Assembly: GCA_031287585.1 (NCBI GenBank)
Contig: JAITST010000500.1
Span: forward strand, 1-17,719
Length of the DNA: 17,719 nucleotides
Source of the DNA: Planctomycetaceae bacterium
Lineage (GTDB): Bacteria > Planctomycetota > Planctomycetia > Pirellulales > Thermoguttaceae
Direction: 5' to 3'
The first letter of the stretch is position 1. The number at the start of each line of letters is the position of its first letter. The notes below the pieces were generated by a model. That model did no database searches and had not been told where the DNA came from. It was given only the letters and a program-made list of their open reading frames with translations. Below, piece by piece: positions 7,463-15,051 of this stretch. The position numbers and the translations under genes are program-made.

Positions 7463-9331
7463 ATGTGTGGAATAGTTGGTTGTGTTGGTCAAGCGTCACC
7501 TGTTGATTTCCTTCTTCGCGGTTTACGGCGGTTGGAATATCGCGGGTACGACAGTGCCGGTATCGCGGTGAATGACGAGTTGAAAATAGAAATCGCCAAA
7601 ACTCCCGGACGAATTAGCGTGTTGCAGGAGTTGGTGAGCAGTACAAACTTCGGCGGCAGCAGTTGCGGAATCGGTCACACCCGCTGGGCAACACACGGCG
7701 CACCGACACACGAAAACGCTCACCCTCATTTGAGTGCGAACGGTTCAGTCGCGGTCGTTCATAACGGCGTAATCGAAAACTACCAAATCTTACGCGACCG
7801 GCTCATCAAACGCGGTGTCACGTTCAACTCACAAACCGACTCCGAAGCCATTGCTCATCTCATCGAGTATGAACTACCTCGTGACCTCACGCTGGAGAAA
7901 GTTTTGTCGGAAAACTATATGCCGCTCGTTGATGCCGTTCGCCGCGTACTCGTACAACTTCGCGGTACTTACGGACTCGTCGTTCTGTTCCGCGATTACC
8001 ACGATTTGTTAATCGGGGCGCGTCTCGGCAGCCCGCTAGTTGTAGGCATAAGCGGCGACGCACATTTCATCGCGAGCGATGTTGCGCCGCTCGCTGGTTA
8101 CGCGGAAAAAATAGTTTACCTCTCCGATAAAGACATTGTCGTCTTAACGCCGTGCAAACAAATCATCTTACATAGTGACGAAGGTGAAGTTGAACGTTCA
8201 CCAGAAGTGCTGGACATTCGACCGGGCGACACAGAACGCGGTGAATTTGCGCACCACATGCTCAAAGAAATTTTCGAGCAACCGGAAACTATCCGTGCGG
8301 CGTTACGCGGACGGCTTGACCACGATTCGGCGACGGCGAAGTTCGGAGGACTAAATTTGTCGCCGGAGCAGATGCGGCGCATACAACGTATAATGATGAC
8401 AGCGTGCGGAACAAGTTGGCATGCGTCGTTGGTTGCCGAACACCAAATCGAATCGCTCGCGCGGATTCCGGTTGAAGTCGAATACGCGAGTGAACTCCGT
8501 TACCGCAATCCGCCAATTGACGACGCAACGTTATTGTTCGCGATAACGCAAAGCGGCGAGACTGCCGACACGTTAGCGGCGATGCGTGAGATGCAGCGGC
8601 GTGGTTTCCCAACACTCGCGATATGTAACGTTGTCGGCAGTACAATCGCACGCGAGGCGGACGGCGGAATCTTCCTGCATGCGGGAATCGAAGTCGGAGT
8701 TGCGTCAACGAAAGCGTTCACGTCGCAGTGTACAGTTATGGCGTTGCTCGCGCTGTACTTTGGTCGTCTGCGTCACCTGAGTTACGAAATGGGCAAAAGC
8801 ATCATCAATGAGTTAGAACAGTTGCCAACGCAAATTGAAGATGCGTTGAGTACAAGCGACAGTATCCGCCAAGTCGCGGAAAAATACGCCGACTGTACAA
8901 ACTTCCTATATCTGGGGCGGCAATACAACTTCCCGACTGCACTCGAAGGAGCGTTGAAACTCAAAGAGATAAGTTACATCCACGCGGAGGGCTATCCGGC
9001 GGCGGAGATGAAACACGGTCCCATCGCACTCGTTGACAAGCAAACACCGAGCGTGTTCATAGTACCGAAACATTCGGTGCAGGAGAAAACGTTGTCGAAC
9101 ATACAAGAGGTAAAGGCACGCGGCGGACCGGTGATAGCGTTGTGTTGCAAGGGCGACAAGCGAGTGCTGGAAATGGCGGACGATTGTATTGAATTGCCGG
9201 AGGTCGCGGGTTACTTGCAACCGATAGTGTATAGCGTGCCGTTACAACTATTCGCCTACCATATCGCGGTACAAAGGGGTTGTGACGTTGACAAACCAAG
9301 AAACTTGGCGAAGAGTGTAACGGTGGAATAA
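7463..9331 (+). CDS. glmS: Glucosamine--fructose-6-phosphate aminotransferase (isomerizing)
   Basis: GlmS makes glucosamine-6-phosphate from fructose-6-phosphate and glutamine, the entry to UDP-GlcNAc for peptidoglycan and lipopolysaccharide. The 622-residue protein begins MCGIVGCVG, so Cys2 becomes the N-terminal nucleophile of the glutaminase domain, with GHTRWATHG and HNGVIENY following. Two SIS sugar-isomerase domains occupy about 290-610, with SQSGETADT in the first and AEGYPAAEMKHGPIAL in the second. It ends with the invariant DKPRNLAKSVTVE tail. AGGA at 7449-7452 is ten bases before the start. The gene is complete. Its neighbour downstream begins 12 bases after the stop, so they probably share a transcript. 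Confidence 0.98.
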   Translation: MCGIVGCVGQASPVDFLLRGLRRLEYRGYDSAGIAVNDELKIEIAKTPGRISVLQELVSSTNFGGSSCGIGHTRWATHGAPTHENAHPHLSANGSVAVVHNGVIENYQILRDRLIKRGVTFNSQTDSEAIAHLIEYELPRDLTLEKVLSENYMPLVDAVRRVLVQLRGTYGLVVLFRDYHDLLIGARLGSPLVVGISGDAHFIASDVAPLAGYAEKIVYLSDKDIVVLTPCKQIILHSDEGEVERSPEVLDIRPGDTERGEFAHHMLKEIFEQPETIRAALRGRLDHDSATAKFGGLNLSPEQMRRIQRIMMTACGTSWHASLVAEHQIESLARIPVEVEYASELRYRNPPIDDATLLFAITQSGETADTLAAMREMQRRGFPTLAICNVVGSTIAREADGGIFLHAGIEVGVASTKAFTSQCTVMALLALYFGRLRHLSYEMGKSIINELEQLPTQIEDALSTSDSIRQVAEKYADCTNFLYLGRQYNFPTALEGALKLKEISYIHAEGYPAAEMKHGPIALVDKQTPSVFIVPKHSVQEKTLSNIQEVKARGGPVIALCCKGDKRVLEMADDCIELPEVAGYLQPIVYSVPLQLFAYHIAVQRGCDVDKPRNLAKSVTVE

Positions 9332-9343
9332 CGGTGTAGAAGA

Positions 9344-9871
9344 ATGACAAACAACGAAAATAAAATTTACACGAGGAGCGGCGATAAGGGTGAGACCTCA
9401 ATCATTGGCGGAGTCCGTGTAGCGAAAGACGACATCCGTATTCACGTAATAGGCGACATTGACGAACTGTCGTCGGCAATCGGACTAGCACGAGCCGAGC
9501 AACTATTGTCAAGCCGTGACACATTGTTGCGAAAAGTTCAAACAGAACTGATAAAAATAGGTACAGAATTAGCCGCTGCCGACTCGTACAAAATCATAAG
9601 CAATCGCATTGACGCAGAGTCGATAAAAAAATTAGAACAAGAAATAGATAATCTGGAAGCAAACCTGCCGCTGCTGCAATGCTTCATACTACCGGGCGGC
9701 AAACGAAGCGCAGCCGCCCTGCATCTAGCAAGGACAATCTGCCGCCGAGCTGAACGCAACGCAGTAACGCTATCAAAAACCGGAACAAAAGTGTCCGAAC
9801 AAATTCTGACATACCTAAACCGGCTATCTGACCTACTATTCACAATGGCACGATGTGAAGAAGTTGGGTAG
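9344..9871 (+). CDS. PduO-type cob(I)alamin adenosyltransferase
   Basis: This enzyme transfers the adenosyl group of ATP to cob(I)alamin, making adenosylcobalamin for B12-dependent mutases and related enzymes. The 175-residue protein has the N-terminal ATP-binding signature YTRSGDKGETSI (about 9-20). Further on come GDIDELSSAIGLARA, PGGKRSAAALHLARTICRRAER and a C-terminal LNRLSDLLFTMAR, all typical of the five-helix-bundle PduO/MMAB class. It starts 12 bases after glmS and probably belongs to the same transcript. No B12-dependent enzyme or cobalamin riboswitch is seen nearby, so its client is unknown from this window. It converges with the minus-strand phosphatase gene across only 28 bases, with no obvious terminator between them. 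Confidence 0.95.
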   Translation: MTNNENKIYTRSGDKGETSIIGGVRVAKDDIRIHVIGDIDELSSAIGLARAEQLLSSRDTLLRKVQTELIKIGTELAAADSYKIISNRIDAESIKKLEQEIDNLEANLPLLQCFILPGGKRSAAALHLARTICRRAERNAVTLSKTGTKVSEQILTYLNRLSDLLFTMARCEEVG

Positions 9872-9899
9872 CGGTATAATCCCATTTACCCCAGCATCA

Positions 9900-11162
9900 T
9901 CACACATACCTCACATTCACCAATCGTCCTGCTTTTTCAAGTTTGTCAACCAGCAGCGGGATTAGGATTTTTCTTGACAGCACGCCTCGTTGTCTGAATG
10001 AGATGTCTTCGTTTGCGTTGTTTGTTGCACAGCCCACTATGAAATTTATTCTGTCCGCAACATTCAGCAACAGCCGCAGTTCTGTCACGCCGCTGTCTTC
10101 GTTCAGTTTTGAAACGTCTTCTTCCAAAATATTATAAACCTGATTCAACGTTACCGCTCCTTCTGTCACCAAGTTTATACCGCGTATTCCGTAACGCGGC
10201 GGCGCGATCGCACTCATCGGTTCGTCTTCCATTTCTAACGGAACATTCAGAAACTTCGATACCAACTTTGCTGTCGTGCCGCCGCAAACTATTTTCAGTC
10301 CGTTCATCTGAACGAAGTTACGAACTATGTCCATATCGTGTTCGCGATCCATCGGCGGTCCCGTGAAGATGTTCACCGTTTGCCCGACACGGCAATGCGC
10401 AAGCACCACCGAGCAATCGTCGCCCACTACCGTATGAACGTGTTTCGCTGCCGCGCGATGAACATTGTCCGGCGTGTAAGGCGTGAACTTGTTCGCTGCA
10501 CTAACTACACGCGGTATCGCTTTAGAATTTTTTTCGTGTAAACCTTTCCACCGGAAAACCGCTTCCGCGTGAACCTTCTCCGGTATCATCGAAAACTTTA
10601 ACCGCGACGCAATGGTGTCGTTGACAAACCGAATCACACCATCCGTCGTCCACTCACTCGCCGCGCCGTAACCGATTCCCGCCTGCGTGATTCCGTCGCT
10701 CATCAACATAACCCCTTCGTCGGTTGTCAACTGACAATTACTTTCCAACGCAAGTCCGCCGGGTAACGAAAACGGTCGGTTAGCGAGAGCGTTCGCACCG
10801 TGCCGACTCAACAAAATCGGCGGCGGCGCGTCGTAAGAAAGAATCGTCGCGTTACCGTCAGGACGTATCCGCGCAGCACTAAACGCGGCGAACGGCTTCT
10901 TCGGGTCACGTGCTTTTTGCATCGTTGACGCGACTGCCATAAAAGTTTTGCGAAACGACAACCCCTGTTCAATCGACTCAAAAATCCGGGCAACACACAT
11001 CTGGGCGGCAATATGAGCGCGAATCCCGCTGCCAATCCCGTCTGCGCAAACAAGTATCGTACCGTAGTTAGAACGCCGGCTATCAATAACGTCACCGCAT
11101 GGCATACCGGTACGCTTTGAACTCTGAACTGTTTCAATTTCAACGTGAAGGTAATCACTCAT
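9900..11162 (-). CDS. SpoIIE-type PP2C serine phosphatase with extra C-terminal domain
   Basis: This is a predicted metal-dependent serine/threonine phosphatase of the SpoIIE/RsbU type, which usually acts on anti-anti-sigma factors or related regulators. Of its 420 residues, about 15-255 form the phosphatase, with the metal-binding motifs CGDVIDS (22-28), ADGIGSG (40-46), SDGIT (155-159) and GDDCSVV (247-253). A further 165 residues (about 256-420) make a second domain, with GLKIVCGGTTAKL and DSGVTELRLLLNVADRINFIVGCA, that I cannot name. Phosphatases of this layout occur in some anaerobes beside [FeFe]-hydrogenase genes; that link is from memory. I prefer ATG 11162 with GAGG nine bases upstream. 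A GTG at 11177 overlapping the previous stop is the alternative. It forms an operon with the nucleotidyltransferase. Confidence 0.82.
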   Translation of the reverse strand: MSDYLHVEIETVQSSKRTGMPCGDVIDSRRSNYGTILVCADGIGSGIRAHIAAQMCVARIFESIEQGLSFRKTFMAVASTMQKARDPKKPFAAFSAARIRPDGNATILSYDAPPPILLSRHGANALANRPFSLPGGLALESNCQLTTDEGVMLMSDGITQAGIGYGAASEWTTDGVIRFVNDTIASRLKFSMIPEKVHAEAVFRWKGLHEKNSKAIPRVVSAANKFTPYTPDNVHRAAAKHVHTVVGDDCSVVLAHCRVGQTVNIFTGPPMDREHDMDIVRNFVQMNGLKIVCGGTTAKLVSKFLNVPLEMEDEPMSAIAPPRYGIRGINLVTEGAVTLNQVYNILEEDVSKLNEDSGVTELRLLLNVADRINFIVGCATNNANEDISFRQRGVLSRKILIPLLVDKLEKAGRLVNVRYV

Positions 11163-11173
11163 TAACCAAAACC

Positions 11174-11506
11174 TCACTGTTCATACAACAAAACTCCTTC
11201 CGTCGCAACCTTTCTTTCCAATGACAACAAACCCGCTCTGTCATCAAAACGGCTCTGGTAATTGGCTAGCACGTCGATAGATACACGCAAGTTTTTGCGG
11301 ATCAGGATGCGATGAATTGTTTGCATCGCGATTATCGGTTTGAGCGGTGAACCGTCTTTGAGTACCACGTAAAAATCGTAGTCGCTGTCTTTGTGCGGAT
11401 TTCCGTAGGCGTATGAACCAAACAGATAAATCTTCGCACAATCAACACCATTTACGATGGCTTCTGCGATTTCAAGGATTTCGCCGTTAGCACGCGACTC
11501 ACCCAT
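11174..11506 (-). CDS. Minimal nucleotidyltransferase (MNT/KNTase-like fold)
   Basis: This 110-residue protein has the small nucleotidyltransferase signature IYLFGSYAYG (26-35) followed by DSDYD with D42 and D44, and a third acidic residue at D78 (SIDVL). The catalytic triad is therefore complete. Such proteins transfer nucleotides, and many act as the antitoxin half of MNT-HEPN pairs that AMPylate the HEPN toxin. No HEPN gene adjoins this one. The start is set by the ribosome site: GGAGGA lies about six bases before ATG 11506. A longer frame reaching 11617 would translate a palindromic repeat, and an ATG at 11512 lies too close to the site. Its stop overlaps the upstream alternative start of the SpoIIE gene, so the two are co-translated or nearly so. 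Confidence 0.85.
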   Translation of the reverse strand: MGESRANGEILEIAEAIVNGVDCAKIYLFGSYAYGNPHKDSDYDFYVVLKDGSPLKPIIAMQTIHRILIRKNLRVSIDVLANYQSRFDDRAGLLSLERKVATEGVLLYEQ

Positions 11507-11550
11507 TGTCATTCCTCCGCCGTTGTTAAAATAACACTCACCGCCAGCAA

Positions 11551-11604
11551 TCCCGTTGGTTTCAGCCAACGGGAGGTGTACGTCTCCCCTCGATGAGAGG
11601 AGAC
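11551..11604. repeat. REP-like double hairpin
   Basis: Two adjacent inverted repeats lie between the oxidoreductase stop and the nucleotidyltransferase start. The first has a perfect 9-pair stem (11551-11559/11566-11574, loop TTTCAG). The second has a 10-position stem with one mismatch (11582-11591/11595-11604, loop GAT). The first stem resembles the CCGTCGG/CCGACGG stem at 17146-17165, sharing a GTYGG-type arm and a TTCA/TGAA-containing loop, so they look like relatives. Neither hairpin is followed by a T run, so terminator function is doubtful. Confidence 0.75.
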
Positions 11605-11616
11605 TGAAAAAAAACA

Positions 11617-12828
11617 CTACTTAACCGAATCCAGCAACACCCAGCGTTTTTCGCTCGCCGCAATCAATGCCGCTTCCAGTATGCGCGCTGTTTGGTAGCC
11701 CTCGTTGAAGTCCGGCAACGGTACTGTTGGTTCCTTGCCGTTGAGAACTTGTAGTATGTCATACGCCATACTTGTGAATCCGTGTTCGTAACCGATGAGG
11801 TGCGCGTCAGGCCAATAGTTTGCGACGTATGGATGGTCGCCGCCGTGCGTACACATAATCGTTGTCCAACCCTGATACGCTCTCGGTTGTGTCGCGTCGT
11901 AATACTCAAGCGTGTTCATCCGCTCGAAATTAAACTTGACCGAACCCTTCGTACCGTTGATTTCAAAGCCGTTCGCGTTTTGATTTCCGGTCGCCTGACG
12001 TGCGGCTTCATACGTTCCCATCGCACCGTTATTGTACCGGACAATAAACGAAACCGCGTCGTCAACTGTCACGTCGCCGAACTGTTCCGCACCGCCGCCC
12101 GCTTTCGCGTAACGCATCTGCTCGTCCGATAACTGAATACCGCCGCCGCTGTCTTGCTCAATGATACGGCGTTTCTTAACAAAGGTTGTCGCCATCGCAC
12201 CGCAGATTTCTTCAACTTCCAAACCGCTGACGAATCGTGTCATATCAACAATGTGAGCGTTGAGGTCGCCGTGCGCGCCGCTGCCCGCCGACTCCTTCTT
12301 AAAACGCCACGCCATCGGCACCGAATCGTCCGCCCAGTCCTGCAAGTACGATGCGCGGATGTGTCTGATTTCGCCAAGTTTACCTGACTTAACCATCTGA
12401 TGGGCGAGTGCAACCGCGGGAGTACGCCGGTAGCAGAACCAGACGAATGTCGGCACTTTGGCTCTTGCGGCGGCTTCTGCCATCTCACGCGCTTCGTCAA
12501 GCGTACTGGCAATCGGTTTCTCGCACGCACACGGTTTACCAGCGGCAACAGCGGCTTTCGCGGGCGGTGCGTGCATAAAGTTCGGGGTAACGATGTCAAC
12601 AAGTCCGATTTCGGGCGACTTGATAAGTGTTTCCCAATTGTCGGAGGTATGCAACCATCCCCAAGTTTTCGCAAACTCCGGTGTCGGTTCGCCTTTCATA
12701 CCATAAACGGTATGCAAAACCGATTGCAATTCCGGTTTGAAAAACCGATTAACTTGTCCCCAAGCGTTCGAGTGAGAACGCCCCATAAAGCCCTGACCAA
12801 TGAGAGCTACGTTAATTGTCTTTGCCAT
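11617..12828 (-). CDS. Gfo/Idh/MocA family oxidoreductase
   Basis: This is a predicted NAD(P)-dependent sugar or polyol dehydrogenase of 403 residues, cytoplasmic and without a signal peptide. The N-terminal Rossmann fold opens with ALIGQGFMGRSH (8-19), a GxGxxG nucleotide-binding loop. The conserved CEKPIA motif (about 99-104) carries the family's catalytic lysine. GDLNAHIVDMTRF (around 195-207) carries the conserved aspartate/histidine segment. The C-terminal half is the alpha/beta substrate-binding domain. Its C-terminus (GYQTARILEAALIAASEKRWVLL) is typical of planctomycete relatives that act on carbohydrate breakdown products. The exact substrate cannot be read from the sequence. A promoter-like pair lies upstream. 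Whether the transcript continues through the double hairpin into the next gene is unclear. Confidence 0.92.
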   Translation of the reverse strand: MAKTINVALIGQGFMGRSHSNAWGQVNRFFKPELQSVLHTVYGMKGEPTPEFAKTWGWLHTSDNWETLIKSPEIGLVDIVTPNFMHAPPAKAAVAAGKPCACEKPIASTLDEAREMAEAAARAKVPTFVWFCYRRTPAVALAHQMVKSGKLGEIRHIRASYLQDWADDSVPMAWRFKKESAGSGAHGDLNAHIVDMTRFVSGLEVEEICGAMATTFVKKRRIIEQDSGGGIQLSDEQMRYAKAGGGAEQFGDVTVDDAVSFIVRYNNGAMGTYEAARQATGNQNANGFEINGTKGSVKFNFERMNTLEYYDATQPRAYQGWTTIMCTHGGDHPYVANYWPDAHLIGYEHGFTSMAYDILQVLNGKEPTVPLPDFNEGYQTARILEAALIAASEKRWVLLDSVK

Positions 12829-12865
12829 AATAATTTTCTGTGGGTAAAAGGGTGAAATAAAAATC

Positions 12866-12889
12866 TGACGGCAACAAAACGTACCGTCA
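12866..12889 (-). promoter_or_regulatory. Leader hairpin before the oxidoreductase gene
   Basis: TGACGG (12866-12871) and CCGTCA (12884-12889) form a 6-pair stem with a 12-base loop, between the putative promoter and the start codon. It would sit in the 5' untranslated region. It is short enough to be chance. Confidence 0.25.
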
Positions 12890-12905
12890 TCAAAGTAGTT
12901 ACGTT

Positions 12906-12934
12906 AGTATAACAAGGATACACGGCAATTGCTA
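12906..12934 (-). promoter_or_regulatory. Possible promoter for the Gfo/Idh/MocA gene
   Basis: On the minus strand, TAGCAA (complement of 12929-12934) is followed after 17 bases by TATACT (complement of 12906-12911), about 78 bases upstream of the ATG. The -10 is good and the -35 poor. Confidence 0.35.
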
Positions 12935-12972
12935 TACCCCTGCGGAAAATTTTTTGCCGCGAAAGTTTGCCG

Positions 12973-14448
12973 CTACACAAGTATCAAATAAATAAAAAAT
13001 ACAATCGCAACCGCGAACAAAATACAGAGCGGTAACTGGAAATACGGCAGTTTGGAATCGGTGTCGAATGTGTTTGTTGTTATGTCATACGAAATTACTG
13101 CTGGAACATTGTTTTCAAAAATTATTGCGTCTTTAAGGTTATCGGGATTGATGAAAGCCGTAACAGATTGCCCGACCATTTCTTGCAGAAGCATTTTTTC
13201 CGATGTCAATTCTAGCGTCTCGCTATACTCGTCAAAAAGTTTAACTTTAATTTGGTTTGCTGCTATATTGCGTAGAATCCCGCGAACGGCAACGCCTTGT
13301 TCTAACAAACGAATTATTTTTCCTGCGGCAGACCAAACGTAAATGGTAAGTAATGTACTGATAAACGCAAAAAAAAGAAAAATCAAATTCGCCGCTATGT
13401 TCTCGTCAGAAGATAACGCATCACACATTGCAAAAATAACCCATAGAAGAGCCAAAACCAATCCCAGCATTGACAGCCAAGTGAAACGGATACGTCTTCG
13501 GGCGGCGGCAGTCAACGTTCTTGGCGGCATTTCAAATTTTGAGGGAAATTGATTTATACCGTTTTTTACCGTTTCGCCGGACAACAGTGATTGATAAATT
13601 TTGTCATTTTTTTGCCGATTAAAACGTTTAAGTTTTCGCCACAGAACAAAAGCAACTGGCATTAAAACCCAAGCGAGTACGACACCAAACCACGAAATTT
13701 CGTGTTCTGGTTCGACTCCCAAACTACGGATATACTCGTGAGTGAGTTTTACAATCAATAAGCCAACAGAAAATGCTGCCGTACTATAGAAAACAATTAA
13801 ACCTAACAAGTTGATGGCTTCAGATACAGGACTGTATTGAGCAACCACTAATTTTTTGCGTTCTTTTTCCTGCAACGAAAGGAGTGACTCGGTATTGATT
13901 TGAAACGGTTTCAAGAGTTCGAGCAGTTTGTTTAGGAACGGCAGAATGCGTGTACACTCCTGATCCGGCAACCAGCGCATAATGACAAGCGAAACGTCAC
14001 CGGTTTCGATAACAATCTGATTTTTCCGGTCGTTGTACCGAACGGAGTGAACATCCGCCCAAGCAACAAAACGCGGCGTACTTTTACCGAAACGATGATA
14101 GATGCCGCGTAATGTAATTACCCAGCGACCAAGATGACCGTTTGAACACCTGCGGTATGATCCGAGAAGTTGTACACTGCCTGCAATCAATGGAATCGCA
14201 ACCATAAAACAAAACGCCAGTCCAAGTATTAAACAGGTCGCCAACACTGTTGCGCTGGTTTGCGAATTACTCAAATCGTAGATGAACGAGAGTACAACTC
14301 CAATGATGCCAAGCATACCGAATGAAAGCCCCGCTGCGAGCGTCTGCTGAAACCAACGCCGTTGCTTTTTCAGAAACGACTCAACTGTCTCATCGGGTTT
14401 GTTACCGACGTTGTGATAACGGCGTTTGATAAAAAGTGCATTGGACAT
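12973..14448 (-). CDS. Polytopic membrane protein of unknown function
   Basis: I do not recognise this 491-residue protein. Hydrophobic segments suggest about seven membrane helices: near 37-58, 67-96, 211-234, 250-270, 323-343, 351-375 and 472-490. Between the second and third lies a soluble region (about 97-200) with alternating strands (RWVITLRGIYHRF, FVAWADVHSVRYND, QIVIETGDVSLVIM) that looks like a PH-type or membrane-protein bPH fold. Between the sixth and seventh lies another beta-rich region (about 385-460: GVAVRGILRNI, IKVKLFDEYSETLEL, VTAFINP), reminiscent of DUF3592-type proteins. No catalytic motif is visible. The ATG is preceded by AAGGAAA six bases upstream, a good ribosome site. 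It may be a membrane stress or lipid-interface protein, but this is only inferred from shape. Confidence 0.75.
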   Translation of the reverse strand: MSNALFIKRRYHNVGNKPDETVESFLKKQRRWFQQTLAAGLSFGMLGIIGVVLSFIYDLSNSQTSATVLATCLILGLAFCFMVAIPLIAGSVQLLGSYRRCSNGHLGRWVITLRGIYHRFGKSTPRFVAWADVHSVRYNDRKNQIVIETGDVSLVIMRWLPDQECTRILPFLNKLLELLKPFQINTESLLSLQEKERKKLVVAQYSPVSEAINLLGLIVFYSTAAFSVGLLIVKLTHEYIRSLGVEPEHEISWFGVVLAWVLMPVAFVLWRKLKRFNRQKNDKIYQSLLSGETVKNGINQFPSKFEMPPRTLTAAARRRIRFTWLSMLGLVLALLWVIFAMCDALSSDENIAANLIFLFFAFISTLLTIYVWSAAGKIIRLLEQGVAVRGILRNIAANQIKVKLFDEYSETLELTSEKMLLQEMVGQSVTAFINPDNLKDAIIFENNVPAVISYDITTNTFDTDSKLPYFQLPLCILFAVAIVFFIYLILV

Positions 14449-14559
14449 GCGGATTTCCTTGCAGGGCTTTTGTTTCTCGCGCGGCGTGCCTGTTATCTAC
14501 TCATATTTTGCCGCGTTAAACTGGTGAATGTTTTGATACGTCATCTTACCGAACAAACA

Positions 14560-14994
14560 TCACTTAGGTAAATCCGGTTTTGCTGTCTGTACAATAAAGC
14601 AATCGGTGACTTCTTTGGGTATCTTTGTTGGGCGTTTTGTTGTTAGGTTTACGAACGCCCAGCAGGTTTCCGCGATTGCTACTATTGTTTTGTCACTCGG
14701 TCTTACAAATCGGTAACAACGTGTTGAGCGGACAGTTTTCCAGTCTGAAACCCACGTCTGAACAATAAGTTGCTCGCCTAAAAACGCCGGTGCGAGGTAT
14801 TCAATCGTATGCTTTCGCGCGTACCACGCGGAACCGAAGTCGAGATAACGCTGTGTTTCCCAACCGTTTGCCGTAGAATGGGCGACCGCCGCGTCTTGCA
14901 TCCACCGGATATAACAAACATTATTCGCGTGTTCCATTTCGTCAATGTCGTCCGCCGAAACGATGACGGGCATATCAAAATATGGTATAGCCAT
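14560..14994 (-). CDS. Acyl-CoA thioesterase, 4HBT hotdog family
   Basis: This 144-residue protein has the single hotdog domain of the YbgC/FadM/4-hydroxybenzoyl-CoA thioesterase type, which hydrolyses acyl-CoA to free acid and CoA. The signature is near the N-terminus: DIDEMEHANNVCYIRWMQDAA, with M20, H22, N24, N25 and Y28 in the family positions, although the usual catalytic aspartate is replaced or shifted among the acidic residues D16-E19. The middle part (FLGEQLIVQTWVSDW, RSTRCYRFVR) forms the expected beta strands, and AETCWAFVNLTTKRPTKIP ends the fold. There is no signal peptide. The start lacks a Shine-Dalgarno sequence. The substrate is unknown. It follows the metallophosphoesterase gene with a 57-base gap and may be co-transcribed. 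Confidence 0.88.
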   Translation of the reverse strand: MAIPYFDMPVIVSADDIDEMEHANNVCYIRWMQDAAVAHSTANGWETQRYLDFGSAWYARKHTIEYLAPAFLGEQLIVQTWVSDWKTVRSTRCYRFVRPSDKTIVAIAETCWAFVNLTTKRPTKIPKEVTDCFIVQTAKPDLPK

Positions 14995-15051
14995 TTTGAG
15001 TTTTTAGTCGTTAGTTATTAGTGTTAGTTTCGTTGCGCACTGATGCACAAT

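Noticed and set aside
9872..9899. Terminator between the convergent adenosyltransferase and phosphatase genes
   Set aside because: No stem with a T run is visible in the 28 bases.
11507..11617. Longer N-terminus for the nucleotidyltransferase reaching 11617
   Set aside because: It would translate both hairpins of the repeat and overlap the oxidoreductase stop; the GGAGGA site points to ATG 11506.
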